64,000 nucleotides of DNA from NCBI GenBank assembly GCA_032158295.1, contig CM063263.1, positions 10,798,974 to 10,862,973 on the forward strand, written 5' to 3'. This DNA is from Pycnopodia helianthoides (lineage: Eukaryota > Echinodermata > Asteroidea > Forcipulatida > Asteriidae). A program made the position numbers and the translations under genes. Each line of letters opens with the position of its first letter. The stretch's first letter is position 1. The notes beneath the pieces were generated by a model that saw nothing but the letters and a program-made list of their open reading frames with translations, was not told where the DNA came from and did not search any database. Of the stretch, positions 1-12,325 are shown piece after piece.

Positions 1-290
1 CAAGAGCTGTAAATCCGATCATCGAAAGCAGGGAGATACATTTGATAATGGGGGAAGGACCGGTAGCAATAACCTTGTAAATCGTAATCTACTCGCTGTC
101 CCATGTGCGAATTCGATCCCTTTGGGAATCTGCTGAGAGGAGATGGGTCTTATGCCGCGCCAGCGACCTTAATTGAACCAAAATACATCTGCCGATGTTA
201 AGTTAATGTCCCTCTAGTGGTTAAACCCATTTGCTCATTACCGAATTTTATTTTTGGTAAAGGTTAGCGTCTAACCAAGATCATGTTTGT
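1..290. other. non-coding, nothing recognised
   Basis: No reading frame with protein-like composition and no repeat shared with the rest of the window was recognised here. Confidence 0.5.
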
Positions 291-421
291 GGCGTGTCGT
301 GGCCAAACGATCTAGTCCACCGGACCCCCAGCTCTGGTGTTTTGTCAGCAGCAGAGTGTGGGTTCGAATCCCGGTCATGACACTTGTGCCCTTGACCAAG
401 CTTCCGTAATTGCTTCGTAAA
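291..421 (+). repeat. tRNA-derived SINE, family A (5' part)
   Basis: The piece starts with the tRNA-like head GGCGTGTCGTGGCC and contains a box-B-like GGTTCGAATCCC, followed by family-A body sequence ending near GCTTCGT. The same head and body recur at 20123, 30212 and, complete, at 54782. It is truncated before the 3' tail. The head resembles a class II (Leu/Ser-like) tRNA; it is not a functional tRNA gene. Confidence 0.75.
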
Positions 422-1199
422 AAGTTGGGAAGGTAGTGCATTCTGCTCTACCAGCCAGGCTCCTAGTGGATGATATCCATGCCTACATCATTACGGACTG
501 TGAAGGGGGTAAACCTGTTTCAGCCCTAGGAGTGGGTGGCAACGTGCCTCTGGTCACAGTTGATATGGGTCGACAGCCCAGATCAATTAAGTTTAGCCCT
601 AACTTTGAAGTTACCGTCTGGCATTGTGACGTCAGGCGATGTCTCATTAAAAAAATGATATATATGTTTTGATTTTTCATTGATTATTAAAGATTCTGAG
701 CTTATCGCAACCTTAAACCAACAAAAACAGATGCAGAAAGAACACAATGTATATTTATAGTTTTAAAATTGTCTTTTCGTATTTTTTGAAACAACGGATA
801 AACCTTTTAACGAAATAATTTTTCGCCTGTTTCTTGTAACTCCTTATTGTGGTAAGGTTTTTCGGTTAATTTAAATACACTGTTATTTTGTAACAAGTAG
901 TATTTCTGTTCGGAATTCCCGTATGAATGTTTCTTATGTGAATCAGCATTTTAATAGGACCATATCGAATGTCTACAGGGGAATATCCCTGGGAAGAAAT
1001 AATTTCCCGTGAATAATTTAATCAAATTTTAGAAGGTTGATGTGGAATATCACCTTGGGTTTTTCCTGGGAAAAAGTATTAGAGGGCTTAATTAGGCAGC
1101 CAGGTATTGCCCTGGGTATTAGTGTACAAACTCAGCAGAGAGGGCTAACACTGCACGCTAAAAGAATTTTTTTTAAATAAAAAATGAATTTAAAAAAAA
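422..1199. other. non-coding, nothing recognised
   Basis: AT-rich sequence with short A and T runs. The only open frames (around 436-680 on both strands) have no domain, signal peptide or splice context and look like chance. Confidence 0.5.
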
Positions 1200-1224
1200 A
1201 ACCGTTTAGAATGACCCTGTTCCT

Positions 1225-1345
1225 GTTTTTCTTACCCACATCTTGGTCAGTGTGACCCGGAATCTGTGTCAAAATTACCCGCTTTTAAAACCATTTTCCT
1301 GGCCAGCCTGACCCCGAGATCGGCCAGGCCCTCTCGGACCCGTCA
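1225..1345. repeat. GACCCGG-rich dispersed repeat (copy 1 of 4)
   Basis: The stretch has alternating GACCCGG and GGTCAG words and shares GTGACCCGGAATCTGTGTCA with the copy at 20770. Related copies lie at 39045 and 45180. The unit is rich in short inverted words, so a single strand could fold. It is a degenerate copy without clear ends. Confidence 0.6.
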
Positions 1346-4300
1346 ACGTGGGCAGTTGCCAATTGTTGATAGTGGGGCACCATTTCCTTGATAAACAATG
1401 TTCGGTACATCTTTACTCGAACTGCGGCTTAGAACGAAAACAACCGATTTGGCATAACCTTATTGACCGATCGTAGGGCGTACGGCTGCACGCACTCATA
1501 GTTTCACCGTTTTCACGAAGGGATGAGTAGGCCTATATAAAAAATAACGTATTTTATTTGAAACATTTTGAGGTTTTTTTTCTTTCACCTTTAACCTTTA
1601 AATATGAAGAGACGGGCTGGTCAGCGTGTCCTTCACCATGTCAATACTTACATTACAGATGTCCGCAAAAGTAGGTCATCGTTTTTTCCGTTTTCACGAA
1701 GAGACGGGCATCTGTTACTAATTACTGTGGTATTTAATTAACGTTATGTTGATTTGTTTTTTTATATTATCGCTAAAAGTTTAAACATTAGAAAAATTAC
1801 ATTAGGACATTTTAAACTACGGAAGAAAGTTTTGATACTGCAGAGTTTTCAGTTTTAACTGTACTACCCTTTGAAATGCATATAATTATCTCGAAATGTT
1901 CGCATTTTGAGATGCACGTCCCTTCGTGAAAACGGTGACGATGTAATTCGTATTATTTTCAGTGTCACACGTTATCTAAAAATAAGAACAGACAAGAGGT
2001 GTTCCGGGCTGAGTGTTCAAACACACGGTTCATAGAGCTAATAATTGTCCCTCTTATGACGTAAAACGCTATTCAGATGCACACGCCTTCAGCAGAGTGG
2101 TACACATTTTATAGAACAAAAATGAGCAAACAAATCGATTGTCAAAATCAGTTTACCCGTCCTCTGCAAATATTTACGGAGCGAAACACAATGTTGGCAC
2201 ACTCGCGGGAAACCAGGGCTCGGGTGACCCACGGGACCGCCTGAAAATATGATTGTTTTATGAAAACAAATTGTGTGCTAATTTGATTTGAGGTTGTCAA
2301 ACGTTCCTGATGCACGCTTCGGTGACTAGAGTTTGAAGGTACCGATTAGCGGACATGGCAGAGTGTGAGACGTGATTGCCCAATACATGTATTCGTAGAG
2401 ATGGTTTTTTAATACGCTTAAAAGGTTCAACCCGGAGGGCTCTCTAAATAGGTTGGAAAGACGGGGGAAATTTAAGTGTTCACGGGGAACCACTGTTTTG
2501 TTATGCAACAAACTTCAACACGAGGATGCGAGGATTTTTATGTACTTACGGCCCGCAAGATATTTTGAAAAGGACGAAATGGCTGGCTTTTCGTTTTTAC
2601 TGTGTATACGTATACCGACTGGTGCTCGAGGAAGTTAGAAACAAACTAGGTTAATACCTTAAAGAAACAGGGTACTGCAATGGGCAATACATGATCCGAA
2701 TTACATCATTTGACATGAGCACTTAGTAATTTTCAACTTAATTTTCCTTTTTTGTGTGTGTGTCCTGTTCACTTTAATGGCAAGCTCCTTCACCTTGGTC
2801 TGGTAACTGGGTGGTCTGTGTTGAAGAGCACGTCTTGCAAACCATACGGAAAACATAATGGCGAGCACAGGTATCAGATGCGTACCGTGCATAAAGACAT
2901 ACAGTCTCCGTAACTTGCATATCGCAATGCAGTATCCCCTCAAGACACGATTTGACATCTTCTTGTATTGATTGTCCAAAGACATTACCCACTGCACCTA
3001 TTGAAAGCCAGTCCCAATCCCCTCAAACTTTTCTACTTTTAGTAATCGGCAACGCTACAAAGAGGTTTTTTGTTTCGCATGGATATAGCGTGTATTGATT
3101 TTTCAAATGGTCTGGCATTAGCCTATATCGTCGGGTTATTTGATGACACTTGCAAGTTGTTTTCCAATCCATCCAGTAAATGTTTATAAGACAAACAGCC
3201 CCCATGACTTTGACTTTAGGTCGAGACAACCCAAAGCATTGGACATTTTCCTTGCAGAGAGCCCCGCGCTTAACACGGTGTGAGAATCACTTAACCGCGC
3301 AAGCTTCGTTGATGAGACAGACTAGGCGAGCCATATAGATGATGGCTTATAACAGTACCAGAGCAATTAGCGATCCTCTGTGGAGACCGATTGATACTGA
3401 TTTAAGATCGAGAGCGGTGTTTACATCATGGTTTTGAAAACTCCCATCGTTCCGTCTTGACGGGGATCAATTAAAGTCTGTCAACGCCGTAGAGTGGTTT
3501 TTACGAACTGATGCACAATTTCATTTCACACGTGACGGCACGCTGGATTGTTTAGAGAGGAAAGTGTTTTGATTCAGGATTTTCTAGATTCAGTCAATAG
3601 GCTTCATTCACTTAGATACGACAAGGCGTACTTAATCCAGTACTTAGATTTCGGCTAATTGTTTTTTAAGGCATGGCTGGTCGTTGTGAGTTGCGTTATT
3701 AATTTACTCGATAAATCTGTCTCTAGCAAGTGAGAGTTTTTGTGGGTAAATCGTATTTTATGGTATTAAAAAAAGAACCCATGTTTGGGTCAAATTCCAG
3801 ACATTGCTTTAAAACCCTCACGTGCACAATATTACATAACCTCACCATTTGACAGCTGGCAAAACTTATCTCAATATTCTGGCCATATACCTTGGGATAA
3901 AACTAACTGATAGCAATTCCACATTCTTCCAAATTGTCTAGAGATTGTATTTCACCATTCCAGGGGAAAATTTGAACTGGGTGGTGTTTAAAAAAGGGAA
4001 TTCTAAACACCGTTCTTCAAGAAGTACACGTTGTGATTGGAAGTCTGCGTTGTGGGAAACAATATTTAAACTTGTGGTTACACTTTCTTTTAACCGATGA
4101 CTTGAATTGTAGTGGTTCTCAAAGAACCGGTGGTTTAAACAATTTATGTGCTCTGATCATCTTTTTAAAGAGTTCTGTAATAATTTAGCAAAAATGGATG
4201 ACAGCCAAATGCACGAATGGACACCATCCAACACATATGCTGTTTTTTTCTCTCCTACTTTGTTATTATATATTTTCATAAAGTATCATTTGATGTTTTT

Positions 4301-5109
4301 CAAGTACAAATTTCACAGTATAGCTGATTGAAATTACATGCTCCCAGAGCTAGTTGATAAAATTTGAGAACTGCGTGCCGTATTTGTTACCCTGATGCTT
4401 GGGGCAGTGCTATACAGCGAGAACAGGGGACCTCGTGGAACACGCTTCGTCTACTTTTATAGGGGGCGCTGCACCAATTCAGCAGGCGCTCTTAAATGCA
4501 GTCCTCCGGAAAATGTTGTATTATTCTACTTTATTATTAATGTTATTCCACTTCTTCACTGGCACAACCCTACACAACGAAATATACAAGGTTAAATATA
4601 AACATGTATTACAATTATCTATCATATACAAATGTGTAAATCCTATGTATAACAAAATGAATTAAAAAGTAAATAAAGCATTTACAACAAATTACCAGTG
4701 GAAAGATGGACCAGGTGACCAGTACCTAGAGTTATCCTGGCACAGTTGAAGGGGATTGGTTTGGTGGGAAAGAGGTAGGGGAGGAGGCAAACTGATAGAA
4801 AAAGGAAGGGACAACAATGAGGACTCTCCATACCGGCAGCTAGCGCAATGGCAGTTAGAAACCCCAAGAGCAGACGTTGTCAGATTGAAAAAAATGGAAT
4901 TAAATCTTGAATCGTAAAATTCAACCACATGAGTTTTGAACGAGAGGAATGATGTATCCGATCTGGTCGCCAATGGGAGTTGATTCCGAGTAGAAATAAT
5001 GCGCTGATTGAAAAAGAAGAGAAAAAAAAAGCATTGTGGGGATTCAGTATTATTCCAGTGGGGAATGGATAACATAAATGGATTTGTGGGCAATCTTGTG
5101 GTAGGACGG
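1346..5109. other. long non-coding stretch
   Basis: No gene was recognised. The word GTTTTCACGAAG recurs at about 1509 and 1690 and inverted near 1923; it is also present at 28030, so it is probably a relic repeat. The frames at 2701-2997 (-) and 3023-3229 (-) show no domain or splice context. This is where the missing 5' exon of the + strand GPCR could lie, but nothing resembling TM1-2 was seen. Confidence 0.45.
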
Positions 5110-5392
5110 CCCTTTGGATAGGACGTAAAACCGTAGGTCCCTTGTGTTGTGTGTAATGCACCTAAAAGAGCCCAGTGCACTTATCGTGAAGAGAAGAGGT
5201 TCGCCACGGTGTTCATGGTTTGATTGGCAGCATAGTGAGTGCGCCACAGCACCGTGTATTGTAAAGGGAAAAGGTCTCATACTTTTAAAACGTAGCTCCA
5301 CATACCTTGCAGAATTAACTATGAAATAATGTTGGAGCGCGTGAGCGTCTATGAGTGACGGATTTGAGCGCTATAAGAAGCCATTATTATTA
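5110..5392 (+). repeat. SINE family A, 3' two-thirds
   Basis: It matches the body and tail of the complete copy at 54782: GGACGTAAA, then GTGCACTTATCGTGAAGAG, a TAGCTCCACATACCTTGCAG block and the end GAGCGCTATAAGAAGCC followed by ATT repeats. The tRNA-like head is missing. Confidence 0.8.
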
Positions 5393-5564
5393 AATACCCA
5401 ACAAAGATGACATTAATAATATTGGGCTAACGTAGTTTTAGATTTCTGGAAACGTGTCAAGAAACGGACGTACACGTTTGCAAAGGCTTCTCAAAAGTTG
5501 TGACGAAACAGTGATAACATTGTTTTTAATATTTCAATTATTTTTAACACATTGTACACACTGG

Positions 5565-5795
5565 TCAGCTCATATGCCATGATGTCCTAAGCTGGACCAT
5601 GCCACACGTCCTAGATAGAGTGTCAATCAACACGGGTCGGTAATTTGGTAGAAGGAAGGACAGGAGAAAAAAACTCTGCCGGCATCATTTGTTTACAGGA
5701 TCGTTATGTCAATTATAGGTCAAACCAAATTAAACAACCTCATTATTTAAGCAAACGAATGAGCTTCAATTCATCCAGACAATACCTGGATATGT
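5565..5795 (+). repeat. dispersed repeat family H, uninterrupted copy
   Basis: It begins with TGGTCAGCTCATATGCCATG and ends near AAACGAATGAGCTTC. The same sequence occurs at 24690-25280, where it is split by a MITE, and at 33240-33490. This copy is the empty-site version used to read the MITE target site. Confidence 0.65.
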
Positions 5796-5915
5796 AAACA
5801 GCACGACTTAATTGGTCATACGGTCCAAAACGGGCAAACTGACCCGTAAAACACGCGCCAGATTTGAATTATTTTATTGACATTATAATCATACTCTGTT
5901 TTTCTTGAAATGCAG

Positions 5916-7643
5916 GTGACCGCCCAAGCAACATGTGCCACACTGACGGCGATGAGCATTGATCGTTATTACGCCATTACAGACCCGCTGAAAGCACTCA
6001 AGAGTCGAACTCCAAGGGTCGCTATCGTTGTCAGCGTTTGTATCTGGACATGTGAGTCTATTTTTTTCTAATACTCGACTATCGATCTCACAAGAACACC
6101 AATACAGATAAACAAAAAAAAAGCGACACCCAGAAATGGCTGTTTACAAAATCTTGAGGATTGTGTTGAAAATGCTGAAACTTTTCCTGTGTGTGCAAAC
6201 CGATCCCAGGTGCTTGTGATGACTTAGTCACTACAGTGTGGGTTCGAGTAATGCATGGCCTGTTCGAGTCAGATACCTCTGAATACCTAGCCTGTAACAA
6301 AAAAGTATCATACAAATAGTTTTTATTATGACATTACATTTATTTTTAATGTTGCCATAAAGTTACATTTGTGCACATCGTTGAAGTTAAGATACATGAT
6401 AATGTATAAATGGCAAACCAGAGAAGTAGTAAAGTTGAATAAATAATCACAAACAGGACAACATTAATTTAGGCCAGGGTGAAGCAAAGCTTTTGTTCCC
6501 GTACCCACGGACAGACAAAAAAAAATCTTGTTTTCAACAGGTAGAAAACCGCACTCATTTTAGTGTGCCAAAACTCCTGCAAGTTTCTACATTGTCTTGA
6601 CCTCTTTTGTTTTCAGGTCCATACTTTGAATGCTTACCCATTTGTACTGTTGCAGTATGGCAAAGAGGGTACCAATCCCTCTTTCACCCTGTCCGGTGTC
6701 TTGCAGCTTTTTCGAATGCGTAACTCTGTCGAAAACCGGGTTCTCTTTTGAATAAATAGGAAAAAAAAGAAAAGAAGAAAAAAACCACCAAATAACATAC
6801 CTAAAGATTATGGTGAATGCTACAGGAGTATTCGTATCCCTGAGGTCCTAACGGTGAATAGTTTGGTGTGTAAAAGTATTACGAACCCAAGACCTTTCTA
6901 TGTTCAGTAAAAAAAAAAAAAAAAAAACACTGGACTTAGTTTGAAATACTTCGTTGAGGTTGAATTTCAAATTCGATTTTTATACCGGCGGTGTAAGATT
7001 TTTTTTTTTTTTTTTTTCTATTAATTTAATGCACACTATTGTTATACTATTCTCCGCAGTCTCTGCAGTACTTGCCGTCCCCGTTGCCGTATTCTTTGAC
7101 ATTCAAGTCAACTATCAAGGAAACAGCACGTACGAAATATGCGGTGAGATTTGGCCGCTTGGCATCCTCTACAAGGGCTACGGCGTGTACGCCTTCGTCA
7201 TGATGTACCTTATACCATTGACAATCATCGCAGTCTGCTACTCCATCGTGCTGAACCGGCTGTGGAAGGCGGTGTCCCCAACCGAGGAGACGCACGCCCC
7301 CGTCCACCTGCGCATGCTGATGCAGAAGCGACGGATCACTCGCATGATCCTGGCCGTCATCGTGGCGTTCGCCGCGTGTTGGATCGGCGCCCACGTCATT
7401 TCCCTGTGGCGTCGCATGGACGCAAACTTCCCCAAACAGAACGTGGTCGCCCTCGTGTTTCAGATCGTCTCACATTTGTTAACGTACTTCAACTCTTGCA
7501 TCAACCCATTTGTGTACGCCTTCATGGGCGGGAACTTCCGGAAGCAGATGGCCCGAGCATTTCCTTTCTTGGCCGGCAAGAAGTCGTCGACGACGGAGGG
7601 CCCCACTGGAAGTTTAATCAAGTCCAAGTCCACGCAGGTTTAA
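5916..7643 (+). CDS. kisspeptin (GPR54)-type GPCR, last two exons (5' partial)
   Basis: Rhodopsin-family neuropeptide receptor that would act in the plasma membrane through G proteins. Exon A, 5916-6051 (136 nt, phase 0 to 1), encodes TM3-TM4: [14 protein letters not shown] within IDRYYAI, then IWT. Exon B, 7060-7643, encodes TM4-TM7: an ECL2 cysteine (YEICGEIW), TM5 [16 protein letters not shown], the basic QKRRITRMI loop, TM6 with CW, TM7 with NPFVY, and the tail ending STQV. The splice sites are tgcag/GTGACC, CAT/gtgagt and ccgcag/TCTCTG. The junction makes IWTFSAVLAVP without a frame break. The [11 protein letters not shown] block and the two intron positions match the kisspeptin receptor family; galanin/allatostatin-A type is the alternative. 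The ending T-Q-V fits a class I PDZ ligand. The N-terminal/TM1-2 exon is not visible in the 5.9 kb upstream, so it lies further out or is lost. 239 residues are visible. Confidence 0.88.
6052..7059 (+). other. intron of the + strand GPCR
   Basis: The intron runs from gtgagt to ccgcag. It holds A-runs (6905-6927), a T-run (7001-7018) just before exon B, and a short SINE-like remnant around 6195-6290 with GTGTGGGTTCGAG. Nothing coding. Confidence 0.75.
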
Positions 7644-9229
7644 ACTTGTATAATTGTTGTTTGAATGCTTTAATGAGAAAAAATTGGTTTACAACGTTGA
7701 ACAAGGATAAAGGAGAAAAAACAAAATCACACCATGCAGAGTCCTGTCAGTGAACTCTAAAAGTGAGTGGCACAATAATGCATTTGTTTTTCGGGTAGAC
7801 GCCTGTTGTATGAGTTGTAGGGCCTACCGTGATCTTTATTTACAGATTTTAGTCGAGTGCCTGGTATTGACCCGTTGATGTTCTTTTTTGGAACTTGTTG
7901 ACAAGGTCAAACAAATAAGTATCGTCGTGCATTTCCTGGCCCTGAATGGGGGGGGGGGGTTCTAAAGAAACGCGCCACCAAGAGTTTGTCCTAAGTTGCC
8001 ACTTTTTCACAATGCACTTATAGGAAAAAGTTGACATACTTTGCTATGTATATAATTATTCGCAAGATGAGGTTCAACTTTGAAATGTGAAGGTCGGTAC
8101 GGACTTTTAAAATATTTTTCTTATCGTGCAACTGGAACACGCATGCAATTCGGTTAATCTAGGAGCAAACTCTTGGTGGCGCTATATTGAGCGGTTCGCG
8201 TTTACCCCGAAATATATCCCCAACTCCTACGGGGATCCAGACCGGGGTTTATTTCTTACTCGGGAGTGTTTGGCGTGAACATTGTTTCCCTTGGTATATA
8301 GCTGCCAGTTAATAATGTTTTTGTAATTTGCATACACAAAAAAAACGCCCCCTATGTCTCATACCATTGTATAGCAGAAGAGTAGGCCTATCTACACTGG
8401 AGAAATTTGGGTTTTAAAATTGACACCATGGGTAATAAAATAGATACCAAAGAGAATCTTAAGATGCATCTAGAGGCTGTTAAAAATAACAATAATTTCT
8501 GCCAACACTATTACAGTGGTGTTTTTTAATACCGTATGATGTCATTAGTTTTTGTATCTAAAATGTGACAACACCCATGGTGTCAGTTTTAATACCCCAG
8601 CTTTTGCAGTGCAGTTATGAGACGAATATTGGTTCCAAATCTTTACTCATTTCCCCTCAAACTACACTGGATGTAAATAGGTAATCTTGAGAAATATGAG
8701 TCAAACTAAATTTCTGTAAATTTCTATAAAGGTTTGTTAAGATGTGACAGGAAACTTGAATTCAAGCATGGATAGTTAATGTATAATAACCTATGTCTGC
8801 AGTTGTACTGGGGTGGGAACTAAAATCTACGAAACATGCATTTAGTCTGGTGTGCCACTAAAGTCTGTTTGAAAGTGTTACGTTTGAAGAACAATAATTT
8901 CACCACTCTTTTATTTACATTATTTACTGCTATGTTTATTTATTTGTTTATTGACTGTTTTGTTAGGTGAGCACTTGCTGATGTGTGCCAGTTGGTGCAT
9001 TTCCTTTTACTTAGTCACGCGTGTCGATGTAAAAACTATATATACTGATTGTAGATCAAATAAATAATTGTAAAGGTGTATGTTTTCTTGAATGTAACAT
9101 GGCTATTTTAAAATACATATACAAGTATTTAACAGCAAGGTGAACAATCTTGGACACTGTTACTTGGGATGTTTGTTTGTTGGGGTGTTCATTTGTTTGG
9201 TTTGTTTTGAATTATTTGTTGGGGTGTCG
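7644..9229. other. downstream region of the + strand GPCR, no gene
   Basis: It should hold the 3' UTR. No confident polyadenylation site was assigned; AATAAATAATTG near 9058 is the first strong AATAAA cluster seen. There is a G-run at 7948-7957. No protein-like frame. Confidence 0.5.
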
Positions 9230-9406
9230 GGGTTTGTTTGTTTGTTTGTTTGTTTGGGTGTTTGTTTGGGTGCTTGTTTGTTTGTTTGTTTGTTTGGTTG
9301 GTTGGTTGGTTGGTTGGTTGGTTGGTTGGTTGGTTGGTTGGTTGGGTGGGTGGGTGGGTGGGTGGTTGGTTGGTTGGTTGGTTGGGTGGGTGGGTGGTTG
9401 ATTGGT
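9230..9406 (+). repeat. TTTG/TTGG/TGGG microsatellite
   Basis: A compound tetranucleotide array passes from TTTG units to TTGG to TGGG. All three frames are open across it, giving artificial Cys/Leu/Val and Trp/Gly/Leu-rich frames. The G-rich strand could form G-quadruplexes in the TGGG part (9342-9362 and 9384-9396). Confidence 0.95.
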
Positions 9407-9568
9407 TTGTTGTTTCCCCTCCCTTCCTTTTTGAACGATTATTGGGGGGGCTTGTAAGAACGGAACGTTAGGAAAACTTTATGAAGGCTCTTTGGAATTT
9501 ACTTATAAACCAAAAAAGGTGATCCAACTGTTGCCACTTTCCATGTTATATCGTTACCCGTACAATTA

Positions 9569-9765
9569 GGTGTGTTCCCTGGCTAATTGACGGCAGTTGC
9601 AGGTTGTTTGGCTTCTGACTGTCACCCCGAACAAAAATATTGATAACAAATAAGGGAAACCGCCAAACATTAGGGCTGAGGTAGCTTGGTGGAGCGACGG
9701 CATGTTAATCCGGATGTCGCAGGTTCAAGTCCCGCTCTGGTAAATTTGTCTCTGTTCAACCCCAA
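9569..9765 (+). repeat. tRNA-derived SINE, family B (copy 1)
   Basis: The body TCCCTGGCTAATTGACGGCA is followed by a tRNA-like part with a degenerate A-box, GTTAATCCGG, and the B-box-like GGTTCAAGTCCC. The whole order recurs at 60881-61075. The A-box region is mutated (GTAGCTTGGTGGAGCG). Confidence 0.75.
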
Positions 9766-10168
9766 ATTAAACAAAATACGTGTCTACAAAAATGAGGCTG
9801 TTCGGTACATTTGTGCCTTCCAAAAACTGCAAAAAGTTCTGCTTTTAAATTTATTATTTCGGTATCTGTTGTGACAAACACCGACACGCAATGTTAATTA
9901 CCACTGAATGTTTGAATTGGCTTATTCCGGTGGCCAACCAAGTTGGGTGTGCCTTTGACACTAAAAAAAACTTGTCGTCAAACGTTCACTTAACACAATG
10001 CAAGTGTACATCCGAACATGTTTGCTATTAAAAAATAAATCAATTTAACGTTTGGTTTGTAGTTAACGAAATGTCAATCAATTTTGCACCTGACCTTTTG
10101 AAGCGTACGTATTGTTAGCGCAAGGTTGATAGGTGTTGAGTGACGTCAACATGTTTACTCAGAAGCCA

Positions 10169-10558
10169 TTAAAGGCACTGGACACTATTGGTAATTACTC
10201 AAAATAATTGTTAGCATAAAAACTTACTTGGTAACGAGCAATGGAGAGCTGTTGATAGTATAAAACATTGTGAGAAACGGCTCCCTCTGAAGTATAACGT
10301 AGTTTTTGAGAAAGAAGTAATTTCTCAGTAAAATATTTGAATTGAATTTGAGACCTCACGCGTGAGGTCTCGAAATCAAGCATCTGAAAGCACACAACTT
10401 CGTGTGACAAGGGTGTTTTTTCTTCCATTATTATCTCGCAACTTCGACGACCAATTAAGTTCAAATTTTCACAGGTTTGTTATTTTGTGCATATGTTGAG
10501 ATTCACCAAGTGAGAAGACTGGTCTTTGACAATTACCAAAGGTGTACAGTGTCTTTAA
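10169..10558 (+). mobile_element. MITE family 1 (GGCACTGGACA ends, TTAA site)
   Basis: A non-autonomous DNA transposon, 390 bp including TTAA at both ends. Left end TTAAAGGCACTGGACA; right end TGTACAGTGTCTTTAA, its near inverse complement. The interior is non-coding and contains the small palindrome GAGACCTCACGCGTGAGGTC. Other copies are at 24722-25084 and 32695-33236. The TTAA target suggests a piggyBac-like mobiliser, which is an inference; no transposase is present. Confidence 0.88.
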
Positions 10559-11624
10559 TGTTTGGCATGCACAAATTTAATACGGGTCTATTTAGAAAAG
10601 AATATTAATATTCCTTCCTTTTTTGTGAGGACACATTTTAAAATAAAAACCCCAATAAGTTTCAAAAGGTTTATTGATAAGAAAGACATATTTTAAATGG
10701 TTACTACGAAAACGATCTGTTTGAGTATTTTATATTATGAATTCAGGTAGTTGATTTATCGATGTTTTCTGAAAATATTCATATATTTAATTACTAAGTT
10801 TGTTTGTATCTGTAACTAAATATGTTGCCTGTACGTTAAAGTTGCACGGCCCGATTTTCGCCGAAAGACATTTTTTTAAAGAAAGTTTTCTATGAACGAA
10901 TTGTTTTGGCAGCTGGTGCTGCTTTCAAAACGAAAAATAATGGACCTAGCATCTTAAGTAACTATGGCTCACGGTCATGAAGTTTTTTATCATGGTTCCA
11001 GAAAAACTGTATGAACAATTGTCTAACGATTTCTGACATTTTTTGTCAAAACTCACGATGGGTAAATTGGAGCTCAACTTGGTGTATAACGTTCAACTGT
11101 TTTGCTGTGTGGTGTTACCAAAGGCTTAAATGTGAATGTATATAAACTAAAGCATAGTTTTAAATTTCCGTGCTTTGTATGTAAGGCCACTGTGCCAGCC
11201 CTAAAATATATACACAAAATATATATAGAAGCTAGTAATAAGATAACAACAATTTTAATTTAGGTTTCATTTGGGTATGCTCCAACAATGACAACGGATT
11301 TATGCAATTTCTGCCTTAGATGAAATTTCCCAAAAAGAAAAAAGATAGCAACATGGAGCCATTCTTTTTTTAAGGTTTGATATGGGAGAGCTTTTTGCTG
11401 TATGTTGAAGGATTTGTGGCTTGTTGTTAGTGTCAAAGGTGTGTGCGTATTATGGAATGGTCAATGTTTGAAAGGCGTAAAAGATAGCGGCTTTTGTGGA
11501 CGGTTTGTTTTGGTGTAACTGTGATAAGCCATGTCCGAATCAAGCGAGTTTGGCTGTGGCTACACGATCATTGGCTGAAGTGACAACGTTGGAGATAGAG
11601 TGCCCTCTCAAAGGCTGGGTCTTA
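10559..11624. other. non-coding, nothing recognised
   Basis: AT-rich sequence with no open frame of interest and no repeat recognised. Confidence 0.5.
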
Positions 11625-11629
11625 GATTG

Positions 11630-12012
11630 GTAAATGTTCAAACAATTAATTACCTTTAAAAAAATCACTTGGTGAGAGGAACTGCAGGTGTTGATAGTGG
11701 TATCTATTTTAAGAAAGAATTCCATTCGAAGTAATATGGTTTGGGTAGTTGTTCACCCCAAAAACGTTTGAATCTGAGGAACGGTTCATGCATGAATTGT
11801 GAGCGTTGGTTTCCATTCGTTAATGCTGTGGCCAGAGATGCAGTTGGTACTCGCTATTTCCTCACTAAACGTGGATTGAGTCGACGTTCTTGTGAAAATA
11901 CCAGGACAGATTTGTTTACTTTCTCAAGAAGTAGACACTGTATTCAGCTGAAACATTCACAAGTTACTTTTATTGTATCTTTCTTTATACATTTGCCTTT
12001 AGATGAGCATTA
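11630..12012 (+). repeat. MITE-1-related repeat (degenerate)
   Basis: It shares a long block with 54330-54690: AGTAATATGGTTTGG, then GAATCTGAGGAACGGTTCA, GCCAGAGATGC, CGACGTTCTTGTGAAA and TTTATTGTATCTTTCTTTA. The 90-residue open frame across it has no independent support because its twin at 54330 is in a different coding state. Confidence 0.7.
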
Positions 12013-12049
12013 GGTTGACGAGAAACAATCTATTACTCTACCTTTAAGC

Positions 12050-12323
12050 GATCTCATCATAGCCACTGCCGAAGCCGACAATTCGGACACGGATATGGAA
12101 AGCAACGAGAGGCGATGATGAGCATCTTACGTCATCATCGCAAACCTATTGTGATTGCAAGGATTGTCAGGGGACGAATGCAACTGTGTGGAGTGAAAAA
12201 TGGACATGCAATGGAAAATGTGATACGGACTATACTTTACATAGCATCGGGGGGGGGGGGTTGCATGAAAAGAATGATAGTAAGGCCGGCTATAAATGCA
12301 CTACGCGATTGTAGATTCGAAGC
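12050..12323 (+). pseudogene. possible cysteine-rich exon remnant
   Basis: A frame open from just after a TAG at 12060 to the TAG at about 12321 encodes a cysteine-rich segment, with CDCKDCQGTNATV followed by WTCNGKCDTD. The spacing recalls small disulphide-rich extracellular repeats such as LDLa, but the acidic DxxSDE-type end is missing, so I do not assign a family. There is no start codon and no convincing donor site, and a G10 run (12250-12259) lies inside. It could be a relic exon or chance. Confidence 0.2.
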
Positions 12324-12325
12324 GC

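Noticed and set aside
2701..2997. 98-codon minus-strand frame with a hydrophobic stretch, considered as a missing receptor exon
   Set aside because: Wrong strand for the + strand GPCR and no TM1-2 motifs (no GN..V or NLA..D).
7047..7753. Long alternative frames over GPCR exon B on both strands
   Set aside because: GC-rich coding DNA leaves other frames open; only the + frame ending at 7643 carries the receptor motifs.
9140..9471. Three overlapping open frames rich in Cys/Leu/Val and Trp/Gly/Leu
   Set aside because: They are translations of the TTTG/TTGG/TGGG microsatellite, open in every frame because the repeat contains no stop.
11741..12013. 90-codon frame
   Set aside because: It lies within a MITE-1-related repeat whose other copy (54330-54690) does not keep the frame.
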